From: Umezawaea tangerina
GTDB taxonomy: Bacteria > Actinomycetota > Actinomycetes > Mycobacteriales > Pseudonocardiaceae
Direction: 5' to 3'
Assembly (NCBI RefSeq): GCF_003002815.1
Contig: NZ_PVTF01000005.1
Location: 310,001 to 374,000 of the forward strand
Length of the DNA: 64,000 nt
Shown: positions 25,067 through 34,471 of the stretch, in pieces
Position numbering within the stretch: the stretch's first letter is position 1
Layout: each line of letters begins with the position of its first letter
Position numbers and translations under genes: made by a program
The notes under the pieces: generated by a model
What the model was told of the DNA's origin: nothing
Databases searched by the model: none
What the model saw: only the letters and a program-made list of their open reading frames with translations

Positions 25067-25990
25067 TCAGGCCCACTGCCAGCCGATCCCCAGCACCCCT
25101 GAGTCGACGGAGGAAGCGGCCAGGTGGACCGCGTGGTGCGCGTTGAGGTGGAGCTCCCCGGTCGTGTGCTGCTCGTCCTCCAGGTCCCGCTGGGCGAAGG
25201 CGTAGCAGCGCACCGGCACCGCGCGCGGGTCGAAGCGCGCCTGCACGAGGAACTGCTGAGCGGGATTGCGGAACCCGTAGGCGAACTCGGTCGACACCCC
25301 CGCGGTGGGGTCGACCAGCTCGCTTTCGAAGACCCACGTCTCCCCTGCCCGCAGCACGTGGTCGAACACCAGCTCGTAGACCAGCCCCGGCGCGCTGGGA
25401 TGGGGCACGAACCTGCCAGGACGGCAGTTCACCAACCTCCGTGCGACCACCAGTCCCGGTACGCAGGAGGGGTTCCCGTAGTACCGCACCACGTACCGGT
25501 CCACGCCGTCGCGCACGGCGCGGACCAGGAGTTGCGACCACAGCGACGTTCCGCACCGCTCGGCGTCGACGGTGATCTTGTGCTGGACGCCGATCACCTC
25601 GACGTCCTGGTTGTCCGAGGGCAGCAGCAGGTCGAGCAGATCGGTGACCGGCGCGATGTCCTCGCAGCGCGCGGCAGGTGTCCTCGCGGCCTGTCCCCTG
25701 CCGCCGGGCGTCACGAGGCGCACCAACGACTCCGGCCGGACGCCGAGGAGGCCCTCCAGTTCGCGCACGGCGTTCAGGGACGCCGGGGTCTCCGGGCGGC
25801 TGTGCCCGTTCTGCCAGTTGCTCAGGCTCGACAGGCCGACCGAGACACCTCGCTGGGCCAGGTGGAACCGCAGGCGTTCGAGGGTGAGACCGCGTTCCCG
25901 GATGGCCGCGCGGAGGGCCACGTGGAACAGCCCGCCGGGCGGGCCGCCGTCGACCCACGGCCTCCGCGCCGGTCCACCCGTTCCGCCCAT
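25067..25990 (-). CDS. XRE-type helix-turn-helix regulator with unknown C-terminal domain
   Basis: 307 residues from the ATG at 25990, where AGGTGA gives a good ribosome site; a GTG at 26017 is possible. Residues 20-90 contain the HTH: LTLERLRFHLAQRGVSVGLSSLSNWQNGHSRPE followed by LNAVRELEGLLGVRPESLVRLV. The other 200 residues are a beta-rich domain of the kind found in actinobacterial XRE regulators, with no known ligand. It stands alone, between GH92 and the NACHT gene (divergent from the latter). Confidence 0.8.
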   Translation of the reverse strand: MGGTGGPARRPWVDGGPPGGLFHVALRAAIRERGLTLERLRFHLAQRGVSVGLSSLSNWQNGHSRPETPASLNAVRELEGLLGVRPESLVRLVTPGGRGQAARTPAARCEDIAPVTDLLDLLLPSDNQDVEVIGVQHKITVDAERCGTSLWSQLLVRAVRDGVDRYVVRYYGNPSCVPGLVVARRLVNCRPGRFVPHPSAPGLVYELVFDHVLRAGETWVFESELVDPTAGVSTEFAYGFRNPAQQFLVQARFDPRAVPVRCYAFAQRDLEDEQHTTGELHLNAHHAVHLAASSVDSGVLGIGWQWA

Positions 25991-26239
25991 GCCGTCACCT
26001 GAGCCCGTTCTCGACACCTGATGACCAGGTCGATCCTAACCGCGGGGACGGCGACGCGGGGCGCGGCGACGGCGTCTCCTGCGAATCGAGGAGACGGCGG
26101 CGATCCGGCACCACGCGCCCCGGTGCCCCGTCCGCACAACTCGGACGTCGGAGCGACCTCGATCGAACAGGGCACAGCACGGGCCCGGCCGGTGCATCAT
26201 GATCGGCGGACGTCGGTCTAGCGAAGTGGGTTGAGTCGA

Positions 26240-28429
26240 GTGCGGCGGTCATCTGCCAGGCGAGCGGTCGGCATCGTGAGCGGCGTGGTGCTCTGCGCGG
26301 CGCTCGCCACCAGCCTGGTCCTGTTGCTGGACAAGGGTGGTCTGGAACAGGGCGACCGGATCGCGAGCATCACCAGCATGGTGCTCGCCGCGGTCAGCCT
26401 GCCCGTCACCGTCTACTCCGCCTACTTCTCGATCACCCGTGACCGGCGGAGCACGACGGCGGTGGAGGCCGGGCGGCTCGACGTCGTCGCCGACGCCATC
26501 GCGGACTCGGTACGGGCGCAATGGGAGTCGGAGGAGCAGATCCGGCACGTGCACGACCCGTTCCCGCTCCCGTTCCGGTGGACGAACTCCGACCCCGACA
26601 TCACGGACCACTGGCAGAACGTCAACGGCACCCCGGACGACGGCACCGCCCTGGACCTGGCCGGCCGGGGCGACAACATCGTCGACACCTTCCGCCGCGT
26701 CCCCTCGCGACGCCTGGTCGTGCTGGGCGAGGCCGGGGCGGGCAAGACCATCCTGACGTCCAGGTTCGCCCTGACCCTGCTGGGCGAGCGCGGCCTCGTG
26801 CCGGGGGAACCCGTGCCGGTGATCTTCTCCCTGGGTTCGTGGGACCCGACGCTCGCCTCGCTGCGCGACTGGCTCACCGACCGGCTCGTCGCCGACTACC
26901 CGGTGCTCGGTCGACCCGACGGCGCCGGTGGGACCCTGGCCGCGCGACTGCTCGCCGGCCGCCGGATCCTGCCCGTGCTCGACGGCCTGGACGAGGTCAC
27001 CGAAGGGATGCGCGGCGAGGTCATCACCAGGATCAACGCCGGAATGCGCCCAGGGGACCAGTTCCTGTTGACCAGCAGGCCGCGTGAGTTCCGCGAAGCC
27101 GTCGAGGCGTCGGACGTGCTGACCGCGGCGGCGGTCGTGCGGCTCGGGGGGCTGACGATGGACGACCTCGACCGCTACCTGCCGCTGACGGCTCGCAAGG
27201 TCCGCGGTCCTCTCACGAAGTGGCACCCGGTCCTGGAGCGCGTGCGGAGTGCGGGCACCGGCAGCCCGCTGTTCGAAGTCCTCTCGACACCCCTGATGGT
27301 CGCCCTGGCGAGGGCGGTGTTCAGCGACACCGACGCCGACCCCGCCGAACTGCTCGCGCTGGCGGGCGGGGACGTCCGCGGCACGCGCGAGGTGATCGAG
27401 GACCGCCTGCTCACCGGGTTCGTACCCGCTGTGTACTCCGATCTCCCGACCGGCGCCGGAGCGGAACGGACGGAGCGGCACCTGCGGTTCCTGGCCCGTC
27501 ACGTGCGACGCCTCGGGACCCACGACCTCGCCTGGTGGCGGCTCGTCCTGGAGGTGCCCCGTGTCGTGGTGGGGATCGCGGCCGCACTGGTGATCACCTC
27601 GGCCACCTGGGTCGGCGCGGGCTTCGCCGGGTGGGCGGGGCACTGGCCCGACAGCGCGGGACAGCGCGCGTGGGGCATCGCGACCCTGGTGGCGGGCGTG
27701 CTCTGCGGGCTGGTCGGCGGGGCGATCGTCGGTCAGGGCCATGGCATCCGGCCGTCCCCCGCCCGCCTCCGGCTCCGGATCCACGGCAGGCTCCGACAGA
27801 TCGTCGGACTGCTCGCGGACAGGTTGTGGAGCTGGCGCAGTGCGGCGTGGTTCGCCGTGTGGACCGGCGGAGGCCTCCTGTTCGGCCTGGCGGCGTCGAT
27901 CCTCGGCGAAACCGGGAACGTCGTGCTGGTCGGTCTGGCCGCGGGTGCGTTCTCCGGTGCCGGCCTGTGGCTCGTGGTCGCCTTCGTCTGGGCGCTGGGC
28001 ACGCCGGTCGACCTGACCGAGATCACCAGTCCGACCGAGCTCCTGCGCACCGACCGGCGGACCGCGGTGAGGCAGGGACTGGTGGTGGGCGTCGGCGGAT
28101 CGGCCGTGTTCTGGCTGATGCTGCTCCTCGCGTTCGAGCCCGCCTTCGGCGTGCCCTTCGAGGTCGTGTTCTCCGGCGGGCTCTGGTTCCCCGGCTTCCT
28201 CACCCTGGCCGTGATGGGACTGCTGATCTGGCTGCTCTTCGTCACCGTCTGGGGCCCCTGGCTCCTCGCCCGGCTGTGGCTCCCGCTGACCGGACGTCTG
28301 CCGTCGACCGTGCTGGCGTTCCTGGACGACGCCCACCAGCGCGGCGTGCTCCGGCAGTCCGGTGGGGTCTACCAGTTCCGGCACGCGCGGCTGCGCGACT
28401 ACCTGGCGGCAGCGCCCCACGACCGTTGA
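26240..28429 (+). CDS. NACHT-domain STAND ATPase with multiple membrane helices
   Basis: About 729 residues; the start is GTG at 26240 or TTG at 26231. Two membrane helices lie near the N-terminus (VGIVSGVVLCAALATSLVLLL and SMVLAAVSLPVTVYSAYF). The NACHT ATPase follows: P-loop VLGEAGAGKTILTSRFALTLL near 165, then ILPVLDGLDEVTEGMRGEVI and FLLTSRPREFREAV. The last 280 residues have about six helices, then the soluble tail VYQFRHARLRDYLA typical of this actinobacterial family. NACHT proteins are signal-triggered ATPase switches. Some bacterial ones defend against phages, others are regulatory. The membrane tail could be the effector, but no toxic domain is recognised. Confidence 0.88.
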   Translation: MRRSSARRAVGIVSGVVLCAALATSLVLLLDKGGLEQGDRIASITSMVLAAVSLPVTVYSAYFSITRDRRSTTAVEAGRLDVVADAIADSVRAQWESEEQIRHVHDPFPLPFRWTNSDPDITDHWQNVNGTPDDGTALDLAGRGDNIVDTFRRVPSRRLVVLGEAGAGKTILTSRFALTLLGERGLVPGEPVPVIFSLGSWDPTLASLRDWLTDRLVADYPVLGRPDGAGGTLAARLLAGRRILPVLDGLDEVTEGMRGEVITRINAGMRPGDQFLLTSRPREFREAVEASDVLTAAAVVRLGGLTMDDLDRYLPLTARKVRGPLTKWHPVLERVRSAGTGSPLFEVLSTPLMVALARAVFSDTDADPAELLALAGGDVRGTREVIEDRLLTGFVPAVYSDLPTGAGAERTERHLRFLARHVRRLGTHDLAWWRLVLEVPRVVVGIAAALVITSATWVGAGFAGWAGHWPDSAGQRAWGIATLVAGVLCGLVGGAIVGQGHGIRPSPARLRLRIHGRLRQIVGLLADRLWSWRSAAWFAVWTGGGLLFGLAASILGETGNVVLVGLAAGAFSGAGLWLVVAFVWALGTPVDLTEITSPTELLRTDRRTAVRQGLVVGVGGSAVFWLMLLLAFEPAFGVPFEVVFSGGLWFPGFLTLAVMGLLIWLLFVTVWGPWLLARLWLPLTGRLPSTVLAFLDDAHQRGVLRQSGGVYQFRHARLRDYLAAAPHDR

Positions 28430-28537
28430 CCCCTGGCCGAGATCCTTCGGATCACGCTCGAGCCACGCCCCCGGTTGTCCTCGAGTGGCACATCTCGCGA
28501 CGAGCAACCGGCTTCGGACCCGGCCCGTGCACCAGGT

Positions 28538-29035
28538 GTGAACATCACCAAGTTGGCCTCAGCCCTTGTCGGAACCGCGGCGATCGCCCTCGGCACGGTG
28601 GGCGTGGCGGAGGCGGCCGCGCCGCTCGCCCCGTGCACGGCCTCCGACCTCGACATCACCGCGCACCAGCACCCGTGGCCCCCGAACGACCAGGACCAGT
28701 TGTTCTACCTCGCTTTCGACGCCAAGCCCGGCACCGCGTGCACGATGCGCAGCATGATCGGCGACCTCGTCTTCCACGACGCGTCCGGCACTCGGCTGGG
28801 CATCAGCGTCGCGTACCCCAACCCCGGTGATGAGAAGCCCGTCGTGATGGCGCCCGGTCGCCAGAAAGTGGCCTACATCGCCTCCAAGAAGGGAACCGGT
28901 CAGGGCTACCCGGTCGCGTTCGCGACCTTCACCCTGCTGTCCGCCGAGAGCGACCGGGCCGTGAGCGTGGCGTGGCCTGCCCCGCTGACCGGCGGTCCGG
29001 CACGACTCGGGCACGTCGGCGACGCCGTCAGCTGA
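28538..29035 (+). CDS. Secreted DUF4232-domain protein
   Basis: 165 residues from the GTG at 28538, which gives a signal peptide (VNITKLASALVGTAAIALGTVGVAEAAAP). The mature part has the DUF4232 pattern: L-x-P-C near the start, KPGTACTMRSMIGDLVFHDASG, then a VVMAPGRQKVAYI strand. The two cysteines may form a disulfide. The function of the domain is unknown; many actinomycetes carry several copies as lipoproteins or secreted proteins. It lies 108 bases downstream of the NACHT gene and could share its transcript. Confidence 0.78.
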   Translation: MNITKLASALVGTAAIALGTVGVAEAAAPLAPCTASDLDITAHQHPWPPNDQDQLFYLAFDAKPGTACTMRSMIGDLVFHDASGTRLGISVAYPNPGDEKPVVMAPGRQKVAYIASKKGTGQGYPVAFATFTLLSAESDRAVSVAWPAPLTGGPARLGHVGDAVS

Positions 29036-29041
29036 CCACGC

Positions 29042-29090
29042 GGAGGCGGGTGTCCGTCGAGGCTCGACGCTTCGGCGGACACCCGCCTCC
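29042..29090. terminator. Bidirectional terminator between DUF4232 and glycosyltransferase genes
   Basis: Perfect 15-bp stem (GGAGGCGGGTGTCCG at 29042-29056, complement at 29076-29090) with a 19-base loop, between the ends of two convergent genes. Confidence 0.85.
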
Positions 29091-29145
29091 GGTGGAGGTC
29101 CGTCCGAGTGCCGTCCGTTGTCCCCCAACGAAGTCCTACCGACGG

Positions 29146-30249
29146 TCACCCCTTGCGCGCTAGGCCGATCAGCTGCTCCACGACGTGCTCGGGGGAGCTC
29201 ATCGTGCTGATCCCCTTCGCCGCGGCGGTGGCCGCCGTTCGGTGGCCGTCCGAGTCCCAGACGCGGCGTGCCGCCCCGCCCGCGTCGGCCGGGTCGTCGA
29301 TGACGATCGCGGCTCCCTGCGCCGCGATCCGCGCGGCGTTCAACGGGTGGTCGGCGAGGAAAGGGCGCAGCACGAGCGGCAGGCCCGCCGTGAGCGCGGC
29401 CAAGACCGTGCCGGTGCCACCGGCGGACACCACGAGGTCCACTTCGGGAAGCAGCTTCGCGAGGGGCACGAAACCCAGAGCGTGCACGCCCTGGGCACCG
29501 GCTGCGGCGGGCAGGTCGGCCGCGTCCGCGGTGACGAGCACGTCGAACCCGGCGGCGTCCACGGCGGACACCATGCTCGCGAGCGCGTCCTTGTCCTCCA
29601 CCGTCGTGCCGAGCGTGACCAACGCGCGCGGCCGGGAGGACCGCCCTGGAACGGCCACCGCCATCCCTTCGCCGTGCCCGTTCAGCGTCGGCCGCAAGGA
29701 GATCCGGTCGGCGGCGCGGTGGTCGTCCGGGCCGAGCAGGAAGTCGGGATAGGCGTCGACCAGGGCGATGCGGGCCGACGGGCGCAGTGAGCGTTCGGCG
29801 AAGTTCTTGGCCGAACGATCGCGCAACGAGGAGGTGAAGTCCTCCGGCAGCGGCGCGCCCACCCGGTGTTCGACCCACGGGATGTCCAGCATCGTCGCGA
29901 CGAGCGGACCGAGGTAGTCCAGCTCCTCGGTCACCAGGAGGTCCGGCTCCAGCTTGACCAGCTGCTCCAGGGTCTCCTCGACAGCCAGGTCGACGCGCAC
30001 CCCGGCGAAGTACTCGACCGTTCCCGGCCCAGGGTGCGCCGGGTGGGAACCCGTGCGGCGCAAGGTCTCCTCGACGTTCGCGGCCACGCCGGGCCCCGCG
30101 GGCCAGACCGCGGCCGGGGCCAGCCGGGGCTCCATCTCCTCCGCCGTGATCACGACCGCCTCGTGCCCGGCGGCGCGCGCGGCGTCGAGCAAGGGCATCA
30201 TCGGCAGCAGGTGACCGGTCATCGGGTTCCCGGTGAAAGCGATGCGCAT
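29146..30249 (-). CDS. GT1-family glycosyltransferase (MGT/EryCIII-like)
   Basis: 367 residues from the ATG at 30249, with AAGGGG upstream. The N-domain starts MRIAFTGNPMTGHLLPMMPL, with the acceptor-side G-H motif. The nucleotide-sugar site is LVVSAGGTGTVLAALTAGLP followed by LRPFLADHPLNAARI, the form seen in macrolide and aglycone glycosyltransferases of antibiotic pathways, where D-H replaces the usual D-Q. Such enzymes move a sugar from a nucleotide donor to a hydrophobic aglycone. No sugar biosynthesis or aglycone genes are nearby. It is divergent from a SARP-type regulator, which may control it. It may detoxify or tailor a compound made elsewhere. Confidence 0.87.
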   Translation of the reverse strand: MRIAFTGNPMTGHLLPMMPLLDAARAAGHEAVVITAEEMEPRLAPAAVWPAGPGVAANVEETLRRTGSHPAHPGPGTVEYFAGVRVDLAVEETLEQLVKLEPDLLVTEELDYLGPLVATMLDIPWVEHRVGAPLPEDFTSSLRDRSAKNFAERSLRPSARIALVDAYPDFLLGPDDHRAADRISLRPTLNGHGEGMAVAVPGRSSRPRALVTLGTTVEDKDALASMVSAVDAAGFDVLVTADAADLPAAAGAQGVHALGFVPLAKLLPEVDLVVSAGGTGTVLAALTAGLPLVLRPFLADHPLNAARIAAQGAAIVIDDPADAGGAARRVWDSDGHRTAATAAAKGISTMSSPEHVVEQLIGLARKG

Positions 30250-30460
30250 TGTTCCCCTTCGAAGAACCGACGTGCGCGACGACCGCGACGCGTCGCTGGG
30301 CCGGCACCCGGCGCAGGGGGGTTCCTCCGGGACGAGACCGAGCCGGGTCGTCCACGGAGATGCCTGCGGCATCCGTGGTGCACCGGCACTTCGTACCCTG
30401 TCGGGTCGGACGTTCTTGTGACATCCCGGTGACACCGGTTGTCAGGCGAGCGGAAGGGGG

Positions 30461-33427
30461 ATGCGCGTGCGGTTCGGAGTGCTGGGCCCGTTGCTGGTGG
30501 TGGACGGGGCCGGAACCGGGATTCCCGTGGTGGCGGGCCGTACGCGGGTGCTGCTGGCGGCGCTGGTGACACGGGCGAACCAGGTCGTGACCGCGGCCGA
30601 GCTGGCCGAGGCCATTTGGGACGGTGCCCCACCGGCCGCGGCCTCGTCCACGGTGCGCCGGTACATGACCCGCCTCCGCCGCACGGTGGGCGCGGAGGTC
30701 GCCCAGCGGATCGTCACCCGCAACCACGGCTACCTGTGCCTCGCCGGTGAGGACGAGGTGGATCTGCTGGCGTTCGAGGCGTTGTGCGACCAGGGTGGCG
30801 CCGCGGTGCATGCCCGAGCCTGGTCCAGCGCCGCCGAACACCTGAGGGCCGCGTTGGCGCTGTGGCGCGGAACGCCGTTGCAGGACGTCTCCTCGCGGGT
30901 GCTGCGCGACGCCCACGTCCCGCGCCTGGAACAGCTGCGGATCCAGGCACTGGAATGGCGGATCGAGGCCGACCTGCACCTCGGGCACCACGACCACCTG
31001 GTCCCCGAACTGCTGGCGCTGGTCGACGAGCACCCGTTGCGGGAGAACGCCCACGGTCAGCTGATGCTCGCGCTGCACCGCGGCGGCAGGCGGGGCGAGG
31101 CGCTGGCGGCCTACCAGAACGCCCGGCGCGTGCTGGTGGCGGAGCTCGGGGTCGAGCCCGACGCCCCGTTGCGGGAGCTGCACCGGCGGATCCTCGACGG
31201 CGACCCCGTGCTCGCGGTGGCGACGTCGGAGCCGGAGGTGGTGACCGCCGTCGGCGGGCGGCCGACCCCGCGCCAGCTGCCCACCGCGGGTCCGCACTTC
31301 ACCGGCCGCGCGGACGCCCTGCGGAGCCTGACCGACCTCGCCACGCGGACGACCGGCGCCCGGAACGCGGTGGTGATCTCGGCGATCGGCGGCGCGGCCG
31401 GGATCGGCAAGACCGCGCTCGCCCTGCACTGGAGCCAGGCCAACGCCGACCGGTTCCCCGACGGGCAGCTGTACGCGAACCTGCGCGGCTTCGACCCGGC
31501 CGGGACCCCGGTCGACCCCGGAACAGCGGTCCTGGGGTTCCTGGAGGCCCTGGGCGTGCCGTCGGCGCGGATCCCGGCGTCCCAGGACGCGCGGGCCGCG
31601 CTGTACCGCAGCCTGCTCGCCGGGCGACGGGTGCTGGTCGTCCTGGACAACGCGCGCGACGCCGAGCAGGTGCGCCCCCTGCTGCCCGGCTCGTCGGACT
31701 GCCTGGTGCTGATCACCAGCCGCGGCGCGCTGACCGGGCTGGTCGCCGTCGACGGCGCGCACCCCCTGCCCCTGGACCTGCTCACCACCGCCGAAGCCCG
31801 TGAGCTGCTGACCCGCAGGGTGGGGGCCGACCGCGCCGCCGCCGAACCCGAGGCGGTCGACGAGCTGGTCGACCTGTGCGCCCGGTTGCCGTTGGCGCTG
31901 AACATCGCCGCCGCCCTGGTGCTGGCCAGTCCCGCCCGGTCCCTGGGCACGCTCGCCGCGCGGCTGCGCGGTGGTTCCGGTCGTCTGGACGCACTGGACA
32001 CCGGAGACGCGGCGGGCAGCGTGCGGGCCGTGTTCTCCTGGTCGTTGCGGGACCTCGACGCCGACGCCGCCCGCGTGTTCCGGCTGCTCGGGCTGCACCC
32101 CGGCGCCGACCTCGACCGCCACGCGACCGCGGCGCTGGCAGGCCTCCCCGTCGACCGGGTCGACGGCCTGATCGGACGGCTGACGCGGGCGCACCTCCTG
32201 CACGCCCACGGGCCGGACCGGTACGGCATGCACGACCTGCTGCGCGCCTACGCCCGTGACCTCGTCCTCGCGCAGGACGGCGTAGGTGATCGGCGGGCGG
32301 CGTCGACCCGGCTGTTCGACCACTACCTGCACACCGCCTCCGCGGCGATGGACACCCTGTTCCCGTTCGAACGCCACCGCCGCCCCCGCGTCCCCGAACC
32401 GGCCTTCCCCGGCCCGCCGGTGGACGAGCCCGACGCCGCGCGGGCGTGGCTGGACACCGAACGGGCGAACCTCGCCGCCGTCGCGGTCCAAGCCGCCGAC
32501 GGCGGCTGGCACGAGCACCCCGTCCGGCTGTCGACCACGTTGTCCCGCTACCTCGCCGGTGGCGTGTACGCCGAAGCCACGACCATCCACGGCTCCGCAC
32601 GCCGTGCCGCCCACCACTCGGGCGACTCCCGCGCCGAGGCGACCGCGATGGTCAGCCTGGGCACCATCGCGTTGCGGCACAGCCGCTACCAGCAGGCCGA
32701 AAGCCTGCTGCGGCAGGCGTTGCCGCTGTTCCGCGAGCTCGGCGACCGCGCGGGTGAGGCCCGCGCGCTCCACAACCTCGGTCTCGTCCTGAACGACCAG
32801 GGCCTCGACCTCGACGCCGTGCACCACCTGCAAGAGGCCCTGATCCTCTTCACCGAGGTCGACGACCAGGCGGGCGAGGCCAAGGCCATCAGCAACCTCA
32901 GCGCCATCGCCTTCGACCAGGGCCGCCACCAGGAGGCCGTCGACCAGAACCAGCACGCGCTCGACCTGTTCCGCCGACTCGGCGACAGGACGGGCGAGTC
33001 GCACACGCTGATCAGGCTCGGCGAGCTCACCTCGGCGCAAGGTCGCCACGAGGAGGCCTCCGGTCACCTCCGGCAAGCGCTCGCCCTGAGCCGTGACGTG
33101 GACGACCGGTCGGGCGAGGCCGTCAGCACCGACCACCTCGGTCTCGTCCTCCGGCGGCAAGGACGGCCGGAGCAGGCCGTGGACCACCACCTCCGAGCAC
33201 TGGACCTGTTCCGCGCGATCGGTCACCGGACCGGCGAGGCCCGTGCGCTGACCAACCTGGGCGACCTCGCCGTCGAGCGGGGTCGTCCCGCGGAGGCGAG
33301 CGCGCACTACCACCTCGCCCTGGACATCTGCCGCGAGATCGGACACCCCTCCGGGGAAGCGTTGGCCCTCAACGGTCTCAGCGCGGTCGCCCTCGTCCCC
33401 TCCGCCGGTTCGGTCCAGGGGCGTTGA
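30461..33427 (+). CDS. AfsR/SARP-type regulator: OmpR-like + BTAD + NB-ARC + TPR
   Basis: 988 residues starting MRVRFGVLGPLLVVDG. The order is winged helix (1-95), BTAD (95-245), NB-ARC with P-loop SAIGGAAGIGKTALALHWSQ near 315 and kinase-2 VLVVLDNARDAEQV, then about 330 residues of TPRs. The repeats are unusually regular and share a D-R-x-GEA motif at the turns (for example LFRELGDRAGEARALHNLGL). Same architecture as the regulator at 13871-16684 but only moderately similar, so this is not a recent duplication. It is divergent from the glycosyltransferase across 211 bases. An MBL hydrolase follows 84 bases later. Confidence 0.92.
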   Translation: MRVRFGVLGPLLVVDGAGTGIPVVAGRTRVLLAALVTRANQVVTAAELAEAIWDGAPPAAASSTVRRYMTRLRRTVGAEVAQRIVTRNHGYLCLAGEDEVDLLAFEALCDQGGAAVHARAWSSAAEHLRAALALWRGTPLQDVSSRVLRDAHVPRLEQLRIQALEWRIEADLHLGHHDHLVPELLALVDEHPLRENAHGQLMLALHRGGRRGEALAAYQNARRVLVAELGVEPDAPLRELHRRILDGDPVLAVATSEPEVVTAVGGRPTPRQLPTAGPHFTGRADALRSLTDLATRTTGARNAVVISAIGGAAGIGKTALALHWSQANADRFPDGQLYANLRGFDPAGTPVDPGTAVLGFLEALGVPSARIPASQDARAALYRSLLAGRRVLVVLDNARDAEQVRPLLPGSSDCLVLITSRGALTGLVAVDGAHPLPLDLLTTAEARELLTRRVGADRAAAEPEAVDELVDLCARLPLALNIAAALVLASPARSLGTLAARLRGGSGRLDALDTGDAAGSVRAVFSWSLRDLDADAARVFRLLGLHPGADLDRHATAALAGLPVDRVDGLIGRLTRAHLLHAHGPDRYGMHDLLRAYARDLVLAQDGVGDRRAASTRLFDHYLHTASAAMDTLFPFERHRRPRVPEPAFPGPPVDEPDAARAWLDTERANLAAVAVQAADGGWHEHPVRLSTTLSRYLAGGVYAEATTIHGSARRAAHHSGDSRAEATAMVSLGTIALRHSRYQQAESLLRQALPLFRELGDRAGEARALHNLGLVLNDQGLDLDAVHHLQEALILFTEVDDQAGEAKAISNLSAIAFDQGRHQEAVDQNQHALDLFRRLGDRTGESHTLIRLGELTSAQGRHEEASGHLRQALALSRDVDDRSGEAVSTDHLGLVLRRQGRPEQAVDHHLRALDLFRAIGHRTGEARALTNLGDLAVERGRPAEASAHYHLALDICREIGHPSGEALALNGLSAVALVPSAGSVQGR

Positions 33428-33510
33428 CCCCGACGTCGGCAAGACGCTCGATCAACCGCGGGAGACGGTGGAGCATTTCGCGTCTCCCTACCCCCTCCTA
33501 CGTTGGGCTC

Positions 33511-34425
33511 ATGCAGAAATTCACGCTCGGCGACGTCGAGATCTCCCGAGTGGTCGAGTGGCACGGGAACTTCGCCCCGGTCGGGGTCCTGTTCCCCTCC
33601 ATGCCCGACGAGCTCTGGCGTGAGCACGAGTCGTGGCTCGCCCCGGACTTCTGGGACGCCACGACCGGCGACTACTACGCCTACATGCAGACCTGGGTGC
33701 TGCGGAGTGCCGGCCGGGTCGTGCTGGTCGACACCGGCATGGGCAACGACAAGCCCCGCGAACACGAGCTCCTGGCCCGGCGTGGTGGCGACTTCCTCGC
33801 CCGGCTGGCCGCCGCGGGGGTGGAGCCGGAGGACGTCGACATCGTCGTCAACACCCACCTCCACGCCGACCACGTGGGGTGGAACACCCGGCTCGTCGAC
33901 GGCGAGTGGGTCCCGACGTTCCCCAACGCCCAGTACCTGATCAGCAAGGTCGACTTCGACTACTGGAATCCCGCCAACGGCCACACCCAGCGGTCGACGT
34001 TCGGCTCCGTCCACGACAGCCGGGCCACGTTCGCCGACAGCGTCCAGCCGATCCACCGGGCGGGCCAGGCGGTGCTGTGGGAGGGCGACCGCCACCGCGT
34101 CGACGAGGACCTGTGGCTCGACCTGGCTCCCGGCCACACACCGGGCTCCGCCGTGCTGCGATTGGAGTCCGGCACCGACCGGGCGATGTTCGTCGGGGAC
34201 GTCGTGCACACGCCGCTCCAGATGATCGAGCCGGATCACGACACCTGCCTGAGCGAGGACCCGGTCGGGGCAGCCCGATCGCGCACCAGGATCCTCGACC
34301 AGGCGGCCGCGACCAACAGCCTGGTGGTGCCCGCGCACCTGGGCGGAGCGGCCGCCGCCGAGGTCGCCCACGCCAACGGCATGTACTCGATCAAGCGGTG
34401 GGCACCACTGACGTCCGTCCGTTGA
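33511..34425 (+). CDS. MBL-fold metallo-hydrolase
   Basis: 304 residues. The metal motif is NTHLHADHVGW (about 114-124), with VLVDTGMG before it, LDLAPGHTPGSAVLRL as the next histidine and FVGDVVHT with the bridging Asp. The C-terminal VVPAHLGG supplies the last histidine. This is the quorum-quenching-lactonase/RNase-Z-like branch with two zinc ions. Family members open lactones or cleave phosphodiesters and esters; the substrate here is unknown. Possible downstream member of the SARP transcript. Confidence 0.88.
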   Translation: MQKFTLGDVEISRVVEWHGNFAPVGVLFPSMPDELWREHESWLAPDFWDATTGDYYAYMQTWVLRSAGRVVLVDTGMGNDKPREHELLARRGGDFLARLAAAGVEPEDVDIVVNTHLHADHVGWNTRLVDGEWVPTFPNAQYLISKVDFDYWNPANGHTQRSTFGSVHDSRATFADSVQPIHRAGQAVLWEGDRHRVDEDLWLDLAPGHTPGSAVLRLESGTDRAMFVGDVVHTPLQMIEPDHDTCLSEDPVGAARSRTRILDQAAATNSLVVPAHLGGAAAAEVAHANGMYSIKRWAPLTSVR

Positions 34426-34471
34426 CACAAGGGATCGCCGCATCGTCCGGGCGGTGGAGGAGGACGTCGGC

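Noticed and set aside
28559-33442. A 1627-residue minus-strand open frame
   Set aside because: It is the antisense shadow of the SARP regulator, glycosyltransferase and DUF4232 genes. Its composition (R, G, Q, V rich) matches no protein and it lacks any domain.
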